From positions 1,116,001 through 1,180,000 of the forward strand of contig NZ_JACIFP010000001.1 in the NCBI RefSeq assembly GCF_014197435.1: DNA of 64,000 nucleotides. The letters run 5' to 3'. This document shows positions 9,187 to 22,499 of this stretch, one piece after another. The notes below the pieces were generated by a model, which saw only the letters and a program-made list of their open reading frames with translations, did no database searches and was not told where the DNA came from. Each line of letters begins with the position of its first letter. Position 1 is the first letter of the stretch. Source of the stretch: Gordonia humi (GTDB lineage Bacteria > Actinomycetota > Actinomycetes > Mycobacteriales > Mycobacteriaceae). A program made the position numbers and the translations under genes.

Positions 9187-9257
9187 AAGCACTGATGCTA
9201 GCTGTCAGAAGAATCATCTGTTGGACTGATGGATCGGCGGCGACGAGGCTGATACGC

Positions 9258-9620
9258 ATGACATCGAACAACCGCACCCCGTCACAGATCGCCGAACTCT
9301 ACTTCTCCTGCTGGTCGCGGAAGGACTTCTCCGACCTCGCCGCCTTCCTCGCACCGGACTGCACGTTCACCGGTGTCTTTGGCACCGCGACCGGACCCGA
9401 CGAGTTCCTCCGCGGACTCGGCGGAATGGCCGCCGGAACGGACTCGCTCGTCGTCCGCAGACGAGTGGCCGACGACGCCGACGTCATCACCTGGTTCGAC
9501 CTCGGGATGGGCGGAGCACCGGCGACCGCCGTCGCGAACTGGATGCACGTCGAGGACGGGCTGATCACCGCGGTGGAGGTCACGTTCGACCCGCGCGGGA
9601 TACTCGCCGCGGCCGGGTAG
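9258..9620 (+). CDS. NTF2-like/SnoaL-type protein
   Basis: A 120-residue single-domain protein with the NTF2-like cone-fold pattern: an N-terminal helix with IAELYFSCWSRKDFSDLAAF, then CTFTGVFGTATGPDEFLRGL, then the C-terminal strands (ITWFDLGMGG, ANWMHVEDGLITAVEV). Such proteins act as small isomerases, hydrolases or ligand binders. It is divergent from the LysR gene and followed 16 bp later by the MOSC gene, with which it may be cotranscribed. No specific substrate can be assigned. Confidence 0.7.
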   Translation: MTSNNRTPSQIAELYFSCWSRKDFSDLAAFLAPDCTFTGVFGTATGPDEFLRGLGGMAAGTDSLVVRRRVADDADVITWFDLGMGGAPATAVANWMHVEDGLITAVEVTFDPRGILAAAG

Positions 9621-9636
9621 ACCGTACGATCGACGC

Positions 9637-10176
9637 ATGGCCTCCGTCCTCGCCGTCTGCGTCGTCCGCACCCTGCACCCGGACTCCGGGCGATCGGGTG
9701 TGACCGCGATCGACAAGGGGCCGGTCGACGGACCGGTACGAGCGAACGACTACGGGCTGTACGCCGACGTCCAGGCCGATCGGAAACACCACGGGGGTCT
9801 CGACAAGGCGATCTACGCCTACGCGCAGGAGGACGTCGACTTCTGGGCGTCCGAACTCGGACGAGACATTCCGTACGGGTTCTTCGGAGAGAATCTGCGT
9901 ACCGAGGGAATCGACGTCAACGGTGCCCGGGTCGGTGAGCGGTGGCGGATCGGCGACGAGGTGATCGTCGAGGTCACCTCGCCGCGTGTCCCGTGTCAGA
10001 CCTTCGCGCGCTGGATGGGCGACGACTCCGACGGCTGGGTCAAGAGATTCGCCGAGCAGCGACGCCCCGGTCCGTATCTGAGAGTGGTCAAGCGCGGGTC
10101 GCTCGCCGCGGGCGATGCGATCACCGTGCTCGACGTGCCCGCCGAGGCGCCGACCATCCGATCACTGGCACGGTGA
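9637..10176 (+). CDS. MOSC-domain protein (YiiM-like)
   Basis: A 179-residue protein made of one MOSC domain, the fold of molybdenum-cofactor sulfurases and YiiM-type molybdenum/sulfur carriers. Visible motifs are the HHGGLDKAIYAYA stretch (about 51-63), GFFGENLRTEGIDVN, and the conserved cysteine in SPRVPCQTFARW, which in YiiM-like proteins serves as the sulfur or Mo-cofactor ligand. It follows the NTF2-like gene closely. The specific detoxification or reduction role (for example of N-hydroxylated compounds) is family knowledge, not visible here. Confidence 0.85.
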   Translation: MASVLAVCVVRTLHPDSGRSGVTAIDKGPVDGPVRANDYGLYADVQADRKHHGGLDKAIYAYAQEDVDFWASELGRDIPYGFFGENLRTEGIDVNGARVGERWRIGDEVIVEVTSPRVPCQTFARWMGDDSDGWVKRFAEQRRPGPYLRVVKRGSLAAGDAITVLDVPAEAPTIRSLAR

Positions 10177-10192
10177 CCGGTTCTCCGGCTTC

Positions 10193-10510
10193 TTAGACGT
10201 CGTCGTCGCCGACCGGCCCGCCTTCGCCCTCCCACGTCTCGATCATCCGCACGCCGGTCCGGCTGAACTTGCGGCGGACGCCGACGCCGCCGAACTCGTC
10301 CTCGGGTACGAACCGCGCACCGTAGGCGACCAATGCGTCGGTCAGCCGCTGGATCTGGGCGTCGTCGAAGATGTCCGCACCCTTCTCGTACCGGCGGAGT
10401 TCGGCGGGATCGATGTCGGCGGCGCGGCCGATGGTCCGCGCCGAGACCTGGCACAGGTGCCGAGCGGCGCGGGCGAGGGATCCGTCCATGAGGAAACTGA
10501 TGGTCGTCAT
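10193..10510 (-). CDS. XRE/HTH-type DNA-binding protein
   Basis: A 105-residue protein. ARHLCQVSARTIGRAADIDPAELRRYEKG (read in two parts) fits a Cro/C1-type helix-turn-helix, followed by a C-terminal segment with TDALVAYGARFVPEDEFGG and VRRKFSRTGVRMIETWEGE. This arrangement is common among short actinobacterial XRE regulators. ATG 10510 is taken because upstream in-frame sequence is low-complexity Arg/Ser of non-coding character. Convergent with the MOSC gene (16-bp gap) and divergent from the VOC gene. Targets unknown. Confidence 0.68.
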   Translation of the reverse strand: MTTISFLMDGSLARAARHLCQVSARTIGRAADIDPAELRRYEKGADIFDDAQIQRLTDALVAYGARFVPEDEFGGVGVRRKFSRTGVRMIETWEGEGGPVGDDDV

Positions 10511-10629
10511 GCCTCCATGGTGCCTGGGCCGAGACGATCTTTCCGTCAGACCGATCAGTTTCCGGGTCGACGAGGGTCTATCCGTATGACGGCATCGACC
10601 AGCGATGCCGCACACCTGGAGGCTCTGCC

Positions 10630-11067
10630 ATGCACAAGATGATCTTCGTGAATCTGCCCGTCGCCGATCTGACGCGGTCGCGCGCATTCTTCGAATCGAT
10701 GGGGTACTCGTTCAACGACAAGTTCTGCGACGGCGACGCACTCGCCCTGGAACTCGGCGACACGATCGTCGCGATGCTCCTCGAACGAGGCTTCTACAAG
10801 ACCTTCATCCATGATCGCGAGGTCGCCGATCCCCGCGCGGTCAGTGGCGCGATCATCTGCCTGAGCGCGGAGAGCAGGGAGGGCGTGGACGAGATCGTCG
10901 ACAAAGCGATGGCGGCAGGCGCCACCGCGGGAGACACTGAGGAGCACGGGTTCATGTACGGACGGTCGTACTACGACCTCGACGGCCACGCCTGGGAGAT
11001 CACCTGGATGGATCCGGCCGCAGTCGAGGTCGGGCCCGCCGAGTACGCGTCGCAGAACCAGAACTGA
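10630..11067 (+). CDS. VOC-superfamily (glyoxalase/bleomycin-resistance fold) protein
   Basis: A 145-residue single-domain VOC protein: FVNLPVADLTRSRAFFESMG at the N-terminus and GFMYGRSYYDLDGHAWEITW at the C-terminus are the two paired beta-alpha-beta modules, with a D-G-H-x-W-E metal-site signature near the end. VOC proteins include glyoxalases, dioxygenases and drug-binding proteins; the length fits the small lactoylglutathione-lyase-like group. It precedes the sigma factor gene by 25 bp, so the two may form an operon. No substrate can be inferred. Confidence 0.8.
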   Translation: MHKMIFVNLPVADLTRSRAFFESMGYSFNDKFCDGDALALELGDTIVAMLLERGFYKTFIHDREVADPRAVSGAIICLSAESREGVDEIVDKAMAAGATAGDTEEHGFMYGRSYYDLDGHAWEITWMDPAAVEVGPAEYASQNQN

Positions 11068-11092
11068 CCTGGCGCGACCGGGAAGAGAAGCG

Positions 11093-12052
11093 ATGACCGA
11101 CGAGCGTTCCTTCGAATCGGAGACGGCCGCTTACCGCGCCGAGCTGCTGGTGCACTGCTACCGCATGCTCGGCTCGGCCACCGACGCCGAAGACGTGCTG
11201 CAGGAGGTGTACCTGCGGGCATGGAAGGCGTTTCACCGATTCGAAGGGCGATCGTCGGTGCGCACCTGGTTGTACCGGATCGCGACCAACACCTGCCTGA
11301 CCGCACTCGACGGCCGAGCCCGGCGGCCGATGCCGACGGGATTGGGCGCGGAGTCGTCGGACCCGCGGATTCCGGTCCTCGCCGAAGAGCGACTCTGGCT
11401 GCAGCCCCTACCGGATGCGGCACTGGGCGACCCGTCCGCCGCGGTCGCCGAGCGCGAAGACCTCGATCTCGCGGTGATCGCCGCTCTACAAGATCTTCCC
11501 GCGAGTCAACGCGCGGTGCTCATCCTGCGCGACGTCCTCGCGTTCAGCGCGGCCGAGACGGCAGGACTGCTCGAGATGACCGTCGCCGCGGCGAACAGCG
11601 CACTGGCTCGAGCACGCAAGACGATGGGGGAGGGCACCCGCCGGGACGGTCGACGTGCCGCGGAACTCACCGAACGCGAACGCCGAGTCTTCGACGACTT
11701 CTGCCGAGCCTTCGAGGATCACGACGTAGACGGGGTCGTCGGGGTGCTCGCCGCCGACGCGATCTGGGAGATGCCGCCGTTCCCGGGGTGGTACCGGGGA
11801 GCGGCCGAGATCGGCGTGCTCACTTCGACGCAGTGCCCCGCGGCCGTCGCCGGCGATCTCAGGATGGTCCGAACCGTCTGCAACGGAATGCCCGCGGCCG
11901 GCATGTACCTGCGCGACGGCGACGTGTGGCGCCCGTTCCAGCTCGACGTCCTCACCATCGTCGACGAGCGGGTCTCGCACGTCCGTGCCTTCTTCGACGA
12001 CGACCTGTTTCCTCTGGCAGGCCTCCCCGACATCCTCCATGGGCGACGATGA
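11093..12052 (+). CDS. ECF sigma factor with C-terminal SnoaL-like domain (SigG-like)
   Basis: A 319-residue sigma-70 family protein. Region 2 is YRMLGSATDAEDVLQEVYLR with WLYRIATNTCLTALD; region 4 is LPASQRAVLILRDVLAFSAA and ANSALARARKTM. After about residue 190 comes an NTF2/SnoaL-like domain (FDDFCRAFEDHDVDGVVGVL, WEMPPFPGWYRG). This sigma-plus-SnoaL architecture is typical of SigG/SigJ-type ECF factors, which lack a classical anti-sigma gene and are thought to be modulated by the fused domain; no anti-sigma gene is adjacent here. The rRNA operon promoters begin just downstream. Confidence 0.88.
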   Translation: MTDERSFESETAAYRAELLVHCYRMLGSATDAEDVLQEVYLRAWKAFHRFEGRSSVRTWLYRIATNTCLTALDGRARRPMPTGLGAESSDPRIPVLAEERLWLQPLPDAALGDPSAAVAEREDLDLAVIAALQDLPASQRAVLILRDVLAFSAAETAGLLEMTVAAANSALARARKTMGEGTRRDGRRAAELTERERRVFDDFCRAFEDHDVDGVVGVLAADAIWEMPPFPGWYRGAAEIGVLTSTQCPAAVAGDLRMVRTVCNGMPAAGMYLRDGDVWRPFQLDVLTIVDERVSHVRAFFDDDLFPLAGLPDILHGRR

Positions 12053-12083
12053 GCATCGGTGTTCCCCCCGTTGACCTGCCGAT

Positions 12084-12112
12084 TTGACCCTTCGTTGGGA
12101 AGTGCGTAACTT
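12084..12112 (+). promoter_or_regulatory. rRNA promoter candidate, upstream
   Basis: TTGACC (12084-12089), a 17-bp spacer and TAACTT (12107-12112), a near-consensus sigma-A promoter about 480 bp before the 16S 5' end. Confidence 0.65.
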
Positions 12113-12260
12113 ATGTCGAGTCAGCGCGGCTCCGGCCGCGCCGGCATCGACTACCCCCCATGTCCGCGATTATGACTTCGCGGTCGGGTCGAGTACAGTC
12201 GAGAAGCGCCCAAAGCGAACATGAACGTTCTCCCCTGGAAACAGTGAATGAACCTCAGGT

Positions 12261-12289
12261 TTGCCGAGGGTATTCCAGTCTGGTAGGTT
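12261..12289 (+). promoter_or_regulatory. rRNA promoter candidate, downstream
   Basis: TTGCCG (12261-12266), 17-bp spacer, TAGGTT (12284-12289). Position between the first promoter and boxA fits the tandem-promoter layout of actinobacterial rrn operons. Confidence 0.55.
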
Positions 12290-12589
12290 GGAAGAGTTGG
12301 CCTGAAACGGCCGATACACAATGAAATATGTTCACTGGAGGTCGACCCGACCATGTCGGGGTGGTGCTGGTGGGTGTGTGTTCTTTGAGAACTCGATAGT
12401 GTGTGACAGAAATTTTCTTGTGCCACATAAAGATTATTTTTTGTGGCAGGAAAACTATTTTGTGAACAAACATGACACGGCCGTGTGGTTGTGTCGTGTT
12501 GTTTGATGATTGTTATTCTTGTCAGTTTTTTGGATTTGGTCAGGCTTTATGCTTTCTGGCTTGTGTTGAAAACTGTGTTTTCAATATTT

Positions 12590-17664
<5,075 letters not shown>

Positions 17665-17749
17665 ACAATGCTCACACGTTTTTGTTTGGTTGTTTGCATC
17701 CACTATTTGCTTCTGAGGCAACACACGTGTTTGTGTGTGTCTTGTGTTT

Positions 17750-17868
17750 TTACGGTGGTTTTAGCGGTGGGGGAACGCCCGGTCCCTTTCCGAACCCGGA
17801 AGCTAAGCCTGCCAGCGCCGATGGTACTGCACTGTAATGGGTGTGGGAGAGTAGGACACTGCCGTAAT
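17750..17868 (+). rRNA. rrf: 5S ribosomal RNA
   Basis: About 119 nt. TTACGGTGG at the 5' end pairs with CACTGCCGTAA at the 3' end, and the core CCCGGTCCCTTTCCGAACCC with GGAAGCTAAGCCTGCCAGCG is the conserved actinobacterial 5S sequence. Lies 85 nt after 23S. Confidence 0.95.
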
Positions 17869-17875
17869 TTACTTG

Positions 17876-17912
17876 GTGGGGCCCCTGATCTGTGACAGGT
17901 CAGGGGCCCCAC
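17876..17912 (+). terminator. Terminator hairpin directly after 5S
   Basis: Perfect 13-bp stem GTGGGGCCCCTGA (17876-17888) with TCAGGGGCCCCAC (17900-17912). Very stable; no strong T-tract follows. Confidence 0.8.
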
Positions 17913-18013
17913 TGCTGTCTGCACCCCGATACGAGATCGGTCGGAACAGCGATCTGATCACTCGACCATCCGTGAGACGACACGGCTGTGAAAGTACGAA
18001 CATCGGTCGAATC

Positions 18014-18055
18014 AGTAGAGGCCGCAGGCGGATCGCCTGCGGCCTCTACTGTTTT
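18014..18055. terminator. Bidirectional terminator between rRNA operon and ipdC
   Basis: Perfect 17-bp stem AGTAGAGGCCGCAGGCG (18014-18030) with its complement at 18034-18050, 3-nt loop, followed by GTTTT on the plus strand. It separates rRNA transcription from the convergent ipd operon, which ends at 18081. Confidence 0.85.
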
Positions 18056-18080
18056 CGCGACCGAATTCAATGCGCTCGAA

Positions 18081-19163
18081 TCAATGCGACCCGGCTAGCG
18101 CGGCAAGACGGTCGTGCGCCTGCACCATGATCGACTGGATCAACTCCTCACACGACGGAAGATCGTCGATCATCCCGACCACCTGGCCCGACGCCAGAAC
18201 ACCCGCTTGGGTGTCTCCCCCGACCAGACCGGCCTTCAACAGCATCGGCGTGTTCCCGGCCATGATGATCTGCTGCCAAGTACGGTCCCCGGACTTGCGC
18301 ATCGACAGGCCGTCACGGAACATCGTCGCCCACTTCATGCCCGTCATCTGTTTGAACTCATTGGCGTTGCGCGCGGCCGCCGTCAGAGCCCTCGCCCCGG
18401 AGCCGCTCTCGAGTGCTTCCACCAACCGGGTGCGCAACACCCGGTGCGGCATCCCGTCGACCTTCGTCGACACGACCGTATCGGTCAACGAACGCTGCAG
18501 ATACTCCTGCTTCACACTGTCGGGCACCGCGGAATCGGCGGTCAACAGGAATCGGGTTCCCATGGCCACCCCCTCGGCGCCGTACGCCAGAGCCGCGACC
18601 AGGCCGCGACCGTCGAAGAATCCGCCGGCGGCCACCACCGGGATCGATGTCCGACCGGCTCCGCCCAGAGCATCGATCACCGACGGCAGCAGCAGGGTGG
18701 TCGCGACCGGACCGGTGTGTCCGCCCCCCTCACCACCTTGCACGATCACCGCATCGGCACCCCACGAGGCGACTTTCACCGCGTGCTTCGCCGCACCGAT
18801 CGACGGGACGACGGCCAGACCGTTGTCTTTGAGCTTCGCGATCAGCTCCTTCTTGGGAGCCAGCGCGAACGACGCGACCTTCACTCCTTCGCGGATCAAC
18901 AGGTCGACACGCTCGGCCGCATCGGTGGCATCCGCACGGAGGTTCACGCCGAAGGGCTTGTCGGTCAACGACTTCGTCTTCGCGATCGCCGCCTCGAGTT
19001 CGGCATAGGTCATCGTCGCCGACGCGAGGATGCCCAGACCACCCGCATTCGCGGTGGCGGCCGTCAACGACGGCCCCGACACCCATCCCATACCGGTCTG
19101 CACGATCGGATAGCGGACGCCGACCAGATCGGTGAACCGCGTGCTCAGCGACGGAGCAGTCAC
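18081..19163 (-). CDS. ipdC: IpdC, FMN-dependent oxidoreductase of rings C/D catabolism
   Basis: A 360-residue nitronate-monooxygenase-like FMN barrel. Motifs: YPIVQTGMGWVSGPSLTAA near the N-terminus, the phosphate-binding GGEGGGHTGPV, and VVAAGGFFDGRG followed by YGAEGVAMGTRFL. The GTG start at 19163 overlaps the ipdB stop (GTGA), fixing the start inside a longer open frame. Last gene of the echA20-ipdA-ipdB-ipdC operon. M. tuberculosis IpdC (Rv3553) occupies the same place and is required for a step before ring cleavage of the HIP-derived CoA esters. FMN binding is family knowledge; the role comes from synteny. Confidence 0.9.
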   Translation of the reverse strand: MTAPSLSTRFTDLVGVRYPIVQTGMGWVSGPSLTAATANAGGLGILASATMTYAELEAAIAKTKSLTDKPFGVNLRADATDAAERVDLLIREGVKVASFALAPKKELIAKLKDNGLAVVPSIGAAKHAVKVASWGADAVIVQGGEGGGHTGPVATTLLLPSVIDALGGAGRTSIPVVAAGGFFDGRGLVAALAYGAEGVAMGTRFLLTADSAVPDSVKQEYLQRSLTDTVVSTKVDGMPHRVLRTRLVEALESGSGARALTAAARNANEFKQMTGMKWATMFRDGLSMRKSGDRTWQQIIMAGNTPMLLKAGLVGGDTQAGVLASGQVVGMIDDLPSCEELIQSIMVQAHDRLAALAGSH

Positions 19164-19915
19164 GACTTGACCTCGCGATCGCGGGTGCTGCGCGGGTCGA
19201 CCACCTCGCGGATCAGACGGAGCTGTTCCTCCGACGGAGGAGCGGTGACCGGTGCGGACTCGAGACCCGCTATCTGAAAGCCGGTGTTCTCGGCGACCTC
19301 CCCGGCCGCCACACCGGGATGCAGCGAGCGGGCGCGCATGGTGCGGCCCGGTCCGTCGAAGTCGAAGACACCGAGATTGGTGACGACCCGATGGATGTTC
19401 AGGTCGTCGAAGGCCGGGTTGGCGGCGTCGACCTTGTCGAATCCCACGCCGCACACGATGTCGACAGCGTCGACGAACACTCGAGTGGAGTGTCGTGCCA
19501 CCCAATAGCTGGTCGCGTGACCGAGCGTGTTGCCGGGTGCTCCGCGCAGACCGAACATCTGCCGGGTCGGCTGTCGGTGGGAGCCGAACGCGGACAGGTT
19601 CTGGTTGCCGTACCGGTCGATCTGATTGGCGCCCATCACGACGTGACGACGGCCGCTGCCGATCACGTCGAACACCTTGCTGAACGGCATCCATCCCTCG
19701 GCGGCGCCGGCGGCTCCCACCGCCGGAGTGTCCGACAGGAGGAACGCCTCACCGTCGGTGATCAGCAGATCGGGCTCGGTCGAAAGACGGGCGACGCGGG
19801 CGCCGATCAACGCCATCGGCGCCATCGGCGACGCCATGATCTCGCCGGCCCCGGAGAAGATGTCTGCGCACGCGCCGGCGCAGTACTCGGCGCGGGTGAT
19901 CTCTGCGGTGCTCAC
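19160..19915 (-). CDS. ipdB: IpdB, beta subunit of COCHEA-CoA hydrolase
   Basis: A 251-residue class I CoA-transferase-fold subunit. It begins with GTG 19915 overlapping the ipdA stop by 4 nt and runs into ipdC with the same overlap. Recognisable stretches are TRAEYCAGACADIFSGAGEI, MGANQIDRYGNQNLSAFG and GVGFDKVDAANPAFDD. IpdA-IpdB resemble glutaconate CoA-transferase, but in this pathway they form a heterotetramer that hydrolytically opens ring C of COCHEA-CoA. Counterpart of Rv3552. The family is seen; the hydrolase role is established for the orthologues. Confidence 0.92.
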   Translation of the reverse strand: MSTAEITRAEYCAGACADIFSGAGEIMASPMAPMALIGARVARLSTEPDLLITDGEAFLLSDTPAVGAAGAAEGWMPFSKVFDVIGSGRRHVVMGANQIDRYGNQNLSAFGSHRQPTRQMFGLRGAPGNTLGHATSYWVARHSTRVFVDAVDIVCGVGFDKVDAANPAFDDLNIHRVVTNLGVFDFDGPGRTMRARSLHPGVAAGEVAENTGFQIAGLESAPVTAPPSEEQLRLIREVVDPRSTRDREVKS

Positions 19916-20805
19916 TTCTGGTCCTCCTGCTCCGCGTGCCAACGGGTCACTTCTTCCTGATAGACGGCCTCATCGACGTCGAGGAAACGGGCGCGGAACG
20001 CGGCCCAGTCCTCATCGTCGGCGGCGGACGAGGCATAGAACCGCTGGAACGCCTCATCGCGGCCGTAGCCTCCGGCGAACGTGAAGTGCGCGCCGTTCGG
20101 GGCGTGCACGACGCGGTCGACGTTCATCCGATTCAGCACGAGCCGCTGCGGTCCGAACTCGGCGAACAGTTCGTCGGTCGGCAGAATGCGATCTGCCTCG
20201 AGGTACCGGTTCGCGGCCGATCCCATGTACAGGTCGTCGAAGTACGGGTCGACGCCGCTGTAGCCGGCGTTGCCGTGGACGTCGGCGGCATCGAGGTGGA
20301 CGAACGCCGCGTCGAGGGTGAGGGCGGGCATCGCGACCAGCGTCTGGGTCCGGCCGTCGGTGTCCGGATACGGAGACTCGACGGTCGTGAGCTCGCCTTC
20401 CCAGAAGTCGAAGACAGCGGAACCGAGGCCGGCGCGGACAGGCAGGAACGGCAGGCGGGTGGACGCGGCCTGCAGACCGGCCTTGAGCATGCCCTCGTCC
20501 ATCTCGCGGGATTCGATCGCACCGGACGTCCGTGCCTTCGCGAACCACGGATCGTAGAACGGCGCGGAGTCGAGGGAGACGAAACCGTAGTAGGCCCGCT
20601 TCACCTTGCCCGCGGCACACAGCAGACCCAGGTCCGGACCCCCGTAGGTGACGATCGTCAGATCCTTCACATCGCTGCGCGCGAGCGCACGGACCAGCGC
20701 CATCGGTTTGCGACGCGAACCCCACCCGCCGATCCCGATCGTCATCCCGTCCCGCAACTCGCCGACGGCCTCGGCAAGGGTGCTTGTCTTGTCTCGGAAC
20801 GCCAT
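19912..20805 (-). CDS. ipdA: IpdA, alpha subunit of COCHEA-CoA hydrolase
   Basis: A 297-residue CoA-transferase alpha-type subunit. It begins MAFRDKTSTLAEAVGELRDG and carries GMTIGIGGWGSRRKPMALVR, the glycine-rich CoA-contacting segment of the family, and DVHGNAGYSGVDPYFDDLYM. Length and these stretches match Rv3551 (IpdA). ATG 20805 lies 3 nt after the echA20 stop and follows GGAG. Together with IpdB it cleaves the last steroid ring. Translational coupling along echA20-ipdA-ipdB-ipdC is clear from spacing. Confidence 0.92.
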   Translation of the reverse strand: MAFRDKTSTLAEAVGELRDGMTIGIGGWGSRRKPMALVRALARSDVKDLTIVTYGGPDLGLLCAAGKVKRAYYGFVSLDSAPFYDPWFAKARTSGAIESREMDEGMLKAGLQAASTRLPFLPVRAGLGSAVFDFWEGELTTVESPYPDTDGRTQTLVAMPALTLDAAFVHLDAADVHGNAGYSGVDPYFDDLYMGSAANRYLEADRILPTDELFAEFGPQRLVLNRMNVDRVVHAPNGAHFTFAGGYGRDEAFQRFYASSAADDEDWAAFRARFLDVDEAVYQEEVTRWHAEQEDQK

Positions 20806-20808
20806 CTC

Positions 20809-21606
20809 CTACTCTCCTTTCGATTCGCCGGTCTCGGCGGCGGTTGATCCGTCCCGTTCGCTCGCGGCTCCGGCGACGAAGGCATCGCGGTGCTCGTCGG
20901 CCACCCCGGCCAGATTCAGCTCGTACGTGTACCGCTGCTCCAACAGATAGCTGCGCTTGACGTCGACGGGATCGATGCCGTTGATTGCGGCTTTCGCCGC
21001 ACGGATCACCCTCGTGTCCTTGGTGTCGATCATGCGGGCCACCTCGAGTGCGGCATCGAGCAGTTCGTCGCGGGGCACGGCGCGATACACCGATCCGAAG
21101 CGCACCAACTGCTCGGCGGTCACATTCTGCGCGGTGTAGTAGAGGGTGCGCATCATGTGCTGAGGAACGAGCCGGGCCAGATGCGTCGCAGCGCCGAGCG
21201 CTCCACGATCCACCTCGGGCAGGCCGAACACCGCGTCGTCGGAGGCCACGATCACGTCGGCGTTGCCCACCAGACCGATGCCGCCGCCGACACAGAATCC
21301 GTTCACGGCGACGATCACCGGGACGGCGCAGTCGTACACCGCGGAGAACGCCGCCGCGCATCCCTTGTTGGCGCCGATGAGCGCGTCGAACCCGGACGTC
21401 GACTGCATCTCCTTGATGTCGACACCCGCGTTGAAGCCCCGTCCCTCGGCACGAAGGATGACGACCGAGGTCTCCGGATCGGCGCCGGCCGTCAGGATCT
21501 CATCCGCCAACTGGAACCAGGCGGCGCTCGGCAGGGCGTTGACCGGTGGAAAGTCGACCGTGACGGTGACGATTCCCGATTCGACACGGGAGGTGGTTAT
21601 CGGCAC
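20809..21606 (-). CDS. echA20: EchA20, crotonase-family ring D hydrolase
   Basis: A 265-residue enoyl-CoA hydratase/isomerase-fold protein. Oxyanion-hole segments are EGRGFNAGVDIKEMQ and VNGFCVGGGIGLVGNADVIV, followed by FGLPEVDRGALGAATHLARL. The start is GTG 21606, preceded by GGAG, rather than upstream in-frame codons that fall in the operator. First gene of the operon echA20-ipdABC, under the KstR2 site at 21635-21648. M. tuberculosis EchA20 (Rv3550) hydrolyses ring D of HIEC-CoA to give COCHEA-CoA, the IpdAB substrate. Confidence 0.92.
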   Translation of the reverse strand: MPITTSRVESGIVTVTVDFPPVNALPSAAWFQLADEILTAGADPETSVVILRAEGRGFNAGVDIKEMQSTSGFDALIGANKGCAAAFSAVYDCAVPVIVAVNGFCVGGGIGLVGNADVIVASDDAVFGLPEVDRGALGAATHLARLVPQHMMRTLYYTAQNVTAEQLVRFGSVYRAVPRDELLDAALEVARMIDTKDTRVIRAAKAAINGIDPVDVKRSYLLEQRYTYELNLAGVADEHRDAFVAGAASERDGSTAAETGESKGE

Positions 21607-21634
21607 ATCTGCTCCTTCATCTCGCAGTGACCCA

Positions 21635-21648
21635 AGCAAATGCTTGCT
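21635..21648. promoter_or_regulatory. KstR2-type operator between echA20 and an SDR gene
   Basis: AGCAAATGCTTGCT, the same 14-mer as at 592-605, within the wider palindrome CAAGCAAATGCTTGCTTG (21633-21650). It sits 29 bp from the echA20 start and 21 bp from the divergent SDR start. Confidence 0.9.
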
Positions 21649-21668
21649 TGTCCGGTAGGGTAGCACCC

Positions 21669-22457
21669 ATGAGTGAAACAGCGCACACGCGTGCCGATCT
21701 AGGACTCGCAGGTCGGACGGTCCTGGTGACGGGCGGAGCCCGAGGCGTCGGTGCGGGTGTCTCCGACGTCCTGCAGGCGCACGGCGCGCACGTCGTGGTC
21801 TGTGCTCGGCGAGAGCCGGAGTCGTCGGTCGCCGGTCGTGACTTCGTCTCGTGCGATGTCCGCGACTCCGCCGCGGTGGAGTCGATGATCGGCGGCATTG
21901 TCGAACGTCACGGGCGGCTCGACGGCGTCGTCAACAACGCGGGCGGGTCGCCGTTCGCGCTGGCCGCCGACGCGTCGGATCGGTTCACGCAGAAGATCCT
22001 CGAGTTGAACCTGCTCTCGCCGCTGATCGTCTCGCGTGCTGCCTTCGCCGCGATGCGTGAACAGGACGGTGGGGGAGCCATCGTCAACGTCTCGAGTGTC
22101 AGCGGACACCGTCCGTCCCCGGGCACCTCCGCCTACGGCGCGGCCAAGGCCGGACTCGACAACGCGACCACCTCGCTCGCGGTGGAATGGGCGCCCGCGG
22201 TGCGTCTCAACTCCGTCGTCTGCGGGCCCGTTCAGACCGAGCTGTCGCAGCTGCACTACGGCGACGAGGACGGGATCGCCGCGGTCGGTCGGACGATTCC
22301 CATGGGCAGGCTCGCCCTGCCGTCCGACGTGGGGCAGGCCGTCGCGTTTCTGCTGTCCCCGCTCGCCTCCTACATCACCGGCTCCACGCTGACCGTCCAC
22401 GGTGGTGGCGAGAAGCCGGCATTTCTCGATGCCGCGAACTCCGGCAACGCGGTGTGA
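21669..22457 (+). CDS. SDR-family oxidoreductase of the KstR2 regulon (Rv3549c-like)
   Basis: A 262-residue SDR: TGGARGVGAGV cofactor loop, VVNNAGGSPF, VNVSSVSGHRPSPG with the catalytic serine, and YGAAKAG with the Tyr/Lys pair. The C-terminal SYITGSTLTVHGGGEKPAFL is typical of the family. Divergent from echA20 over a KstR2 operator, as Rv3549c is from Rv3550. ATG 21669 is chosen as the first start past the operator. The M. tuberculosis counterpart belongs to the KstR2 regulon, but its exact substrate is not settled, so none is given here. Confidence 0.85.
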   Translation: MSETAHTRADLGLAGRTVLVTGGARGVGAGVSDVLQAHGAHVVVCARREPESSVAGRDFVSCDVRDSAAVESMIGGIVERHGRLDGVVNNAGGSPFALAADASDRFTQKILELNLLSPLIVSRAAFAAMREQDGGGAIVNVSSVSGHRPSPGTSAYGAAKAGLDNATTSLAVEWAPAVRLNSVVCGPVQTELSQLHYGDEDGIAAVGRTIPMGRLALPSDVGQAVAFLLSPLASYITGSTLTVHGGGEKPAFLDAANSGNAV

Positions 22458-22499
22458 GCAGCGGTGTGCCCGCAGCGCCGAACGACCTGAGAGAAAGAA

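Larger units (their letters stand above)
12053..12589 (+). other. rRNA operon upstream and leader region (promoters, boxA, hairpin)
   Basis: No protein gene is supported here. It holds two promoter-like pairs (listed separately), a boxA-type antitermination element TGTTCTTTGAGAACTCGATA near 12379-12398, and an AT-rich hairpin at about 12413-12454 (GCCACA...TGTGGC flanked by TTTTC/GAAAA). The repeated TTTGAGAA-N-GATAGTG element recurs in the 16S-23S spacer, as in mycobacterial rrn operons. Confidence 0.8.
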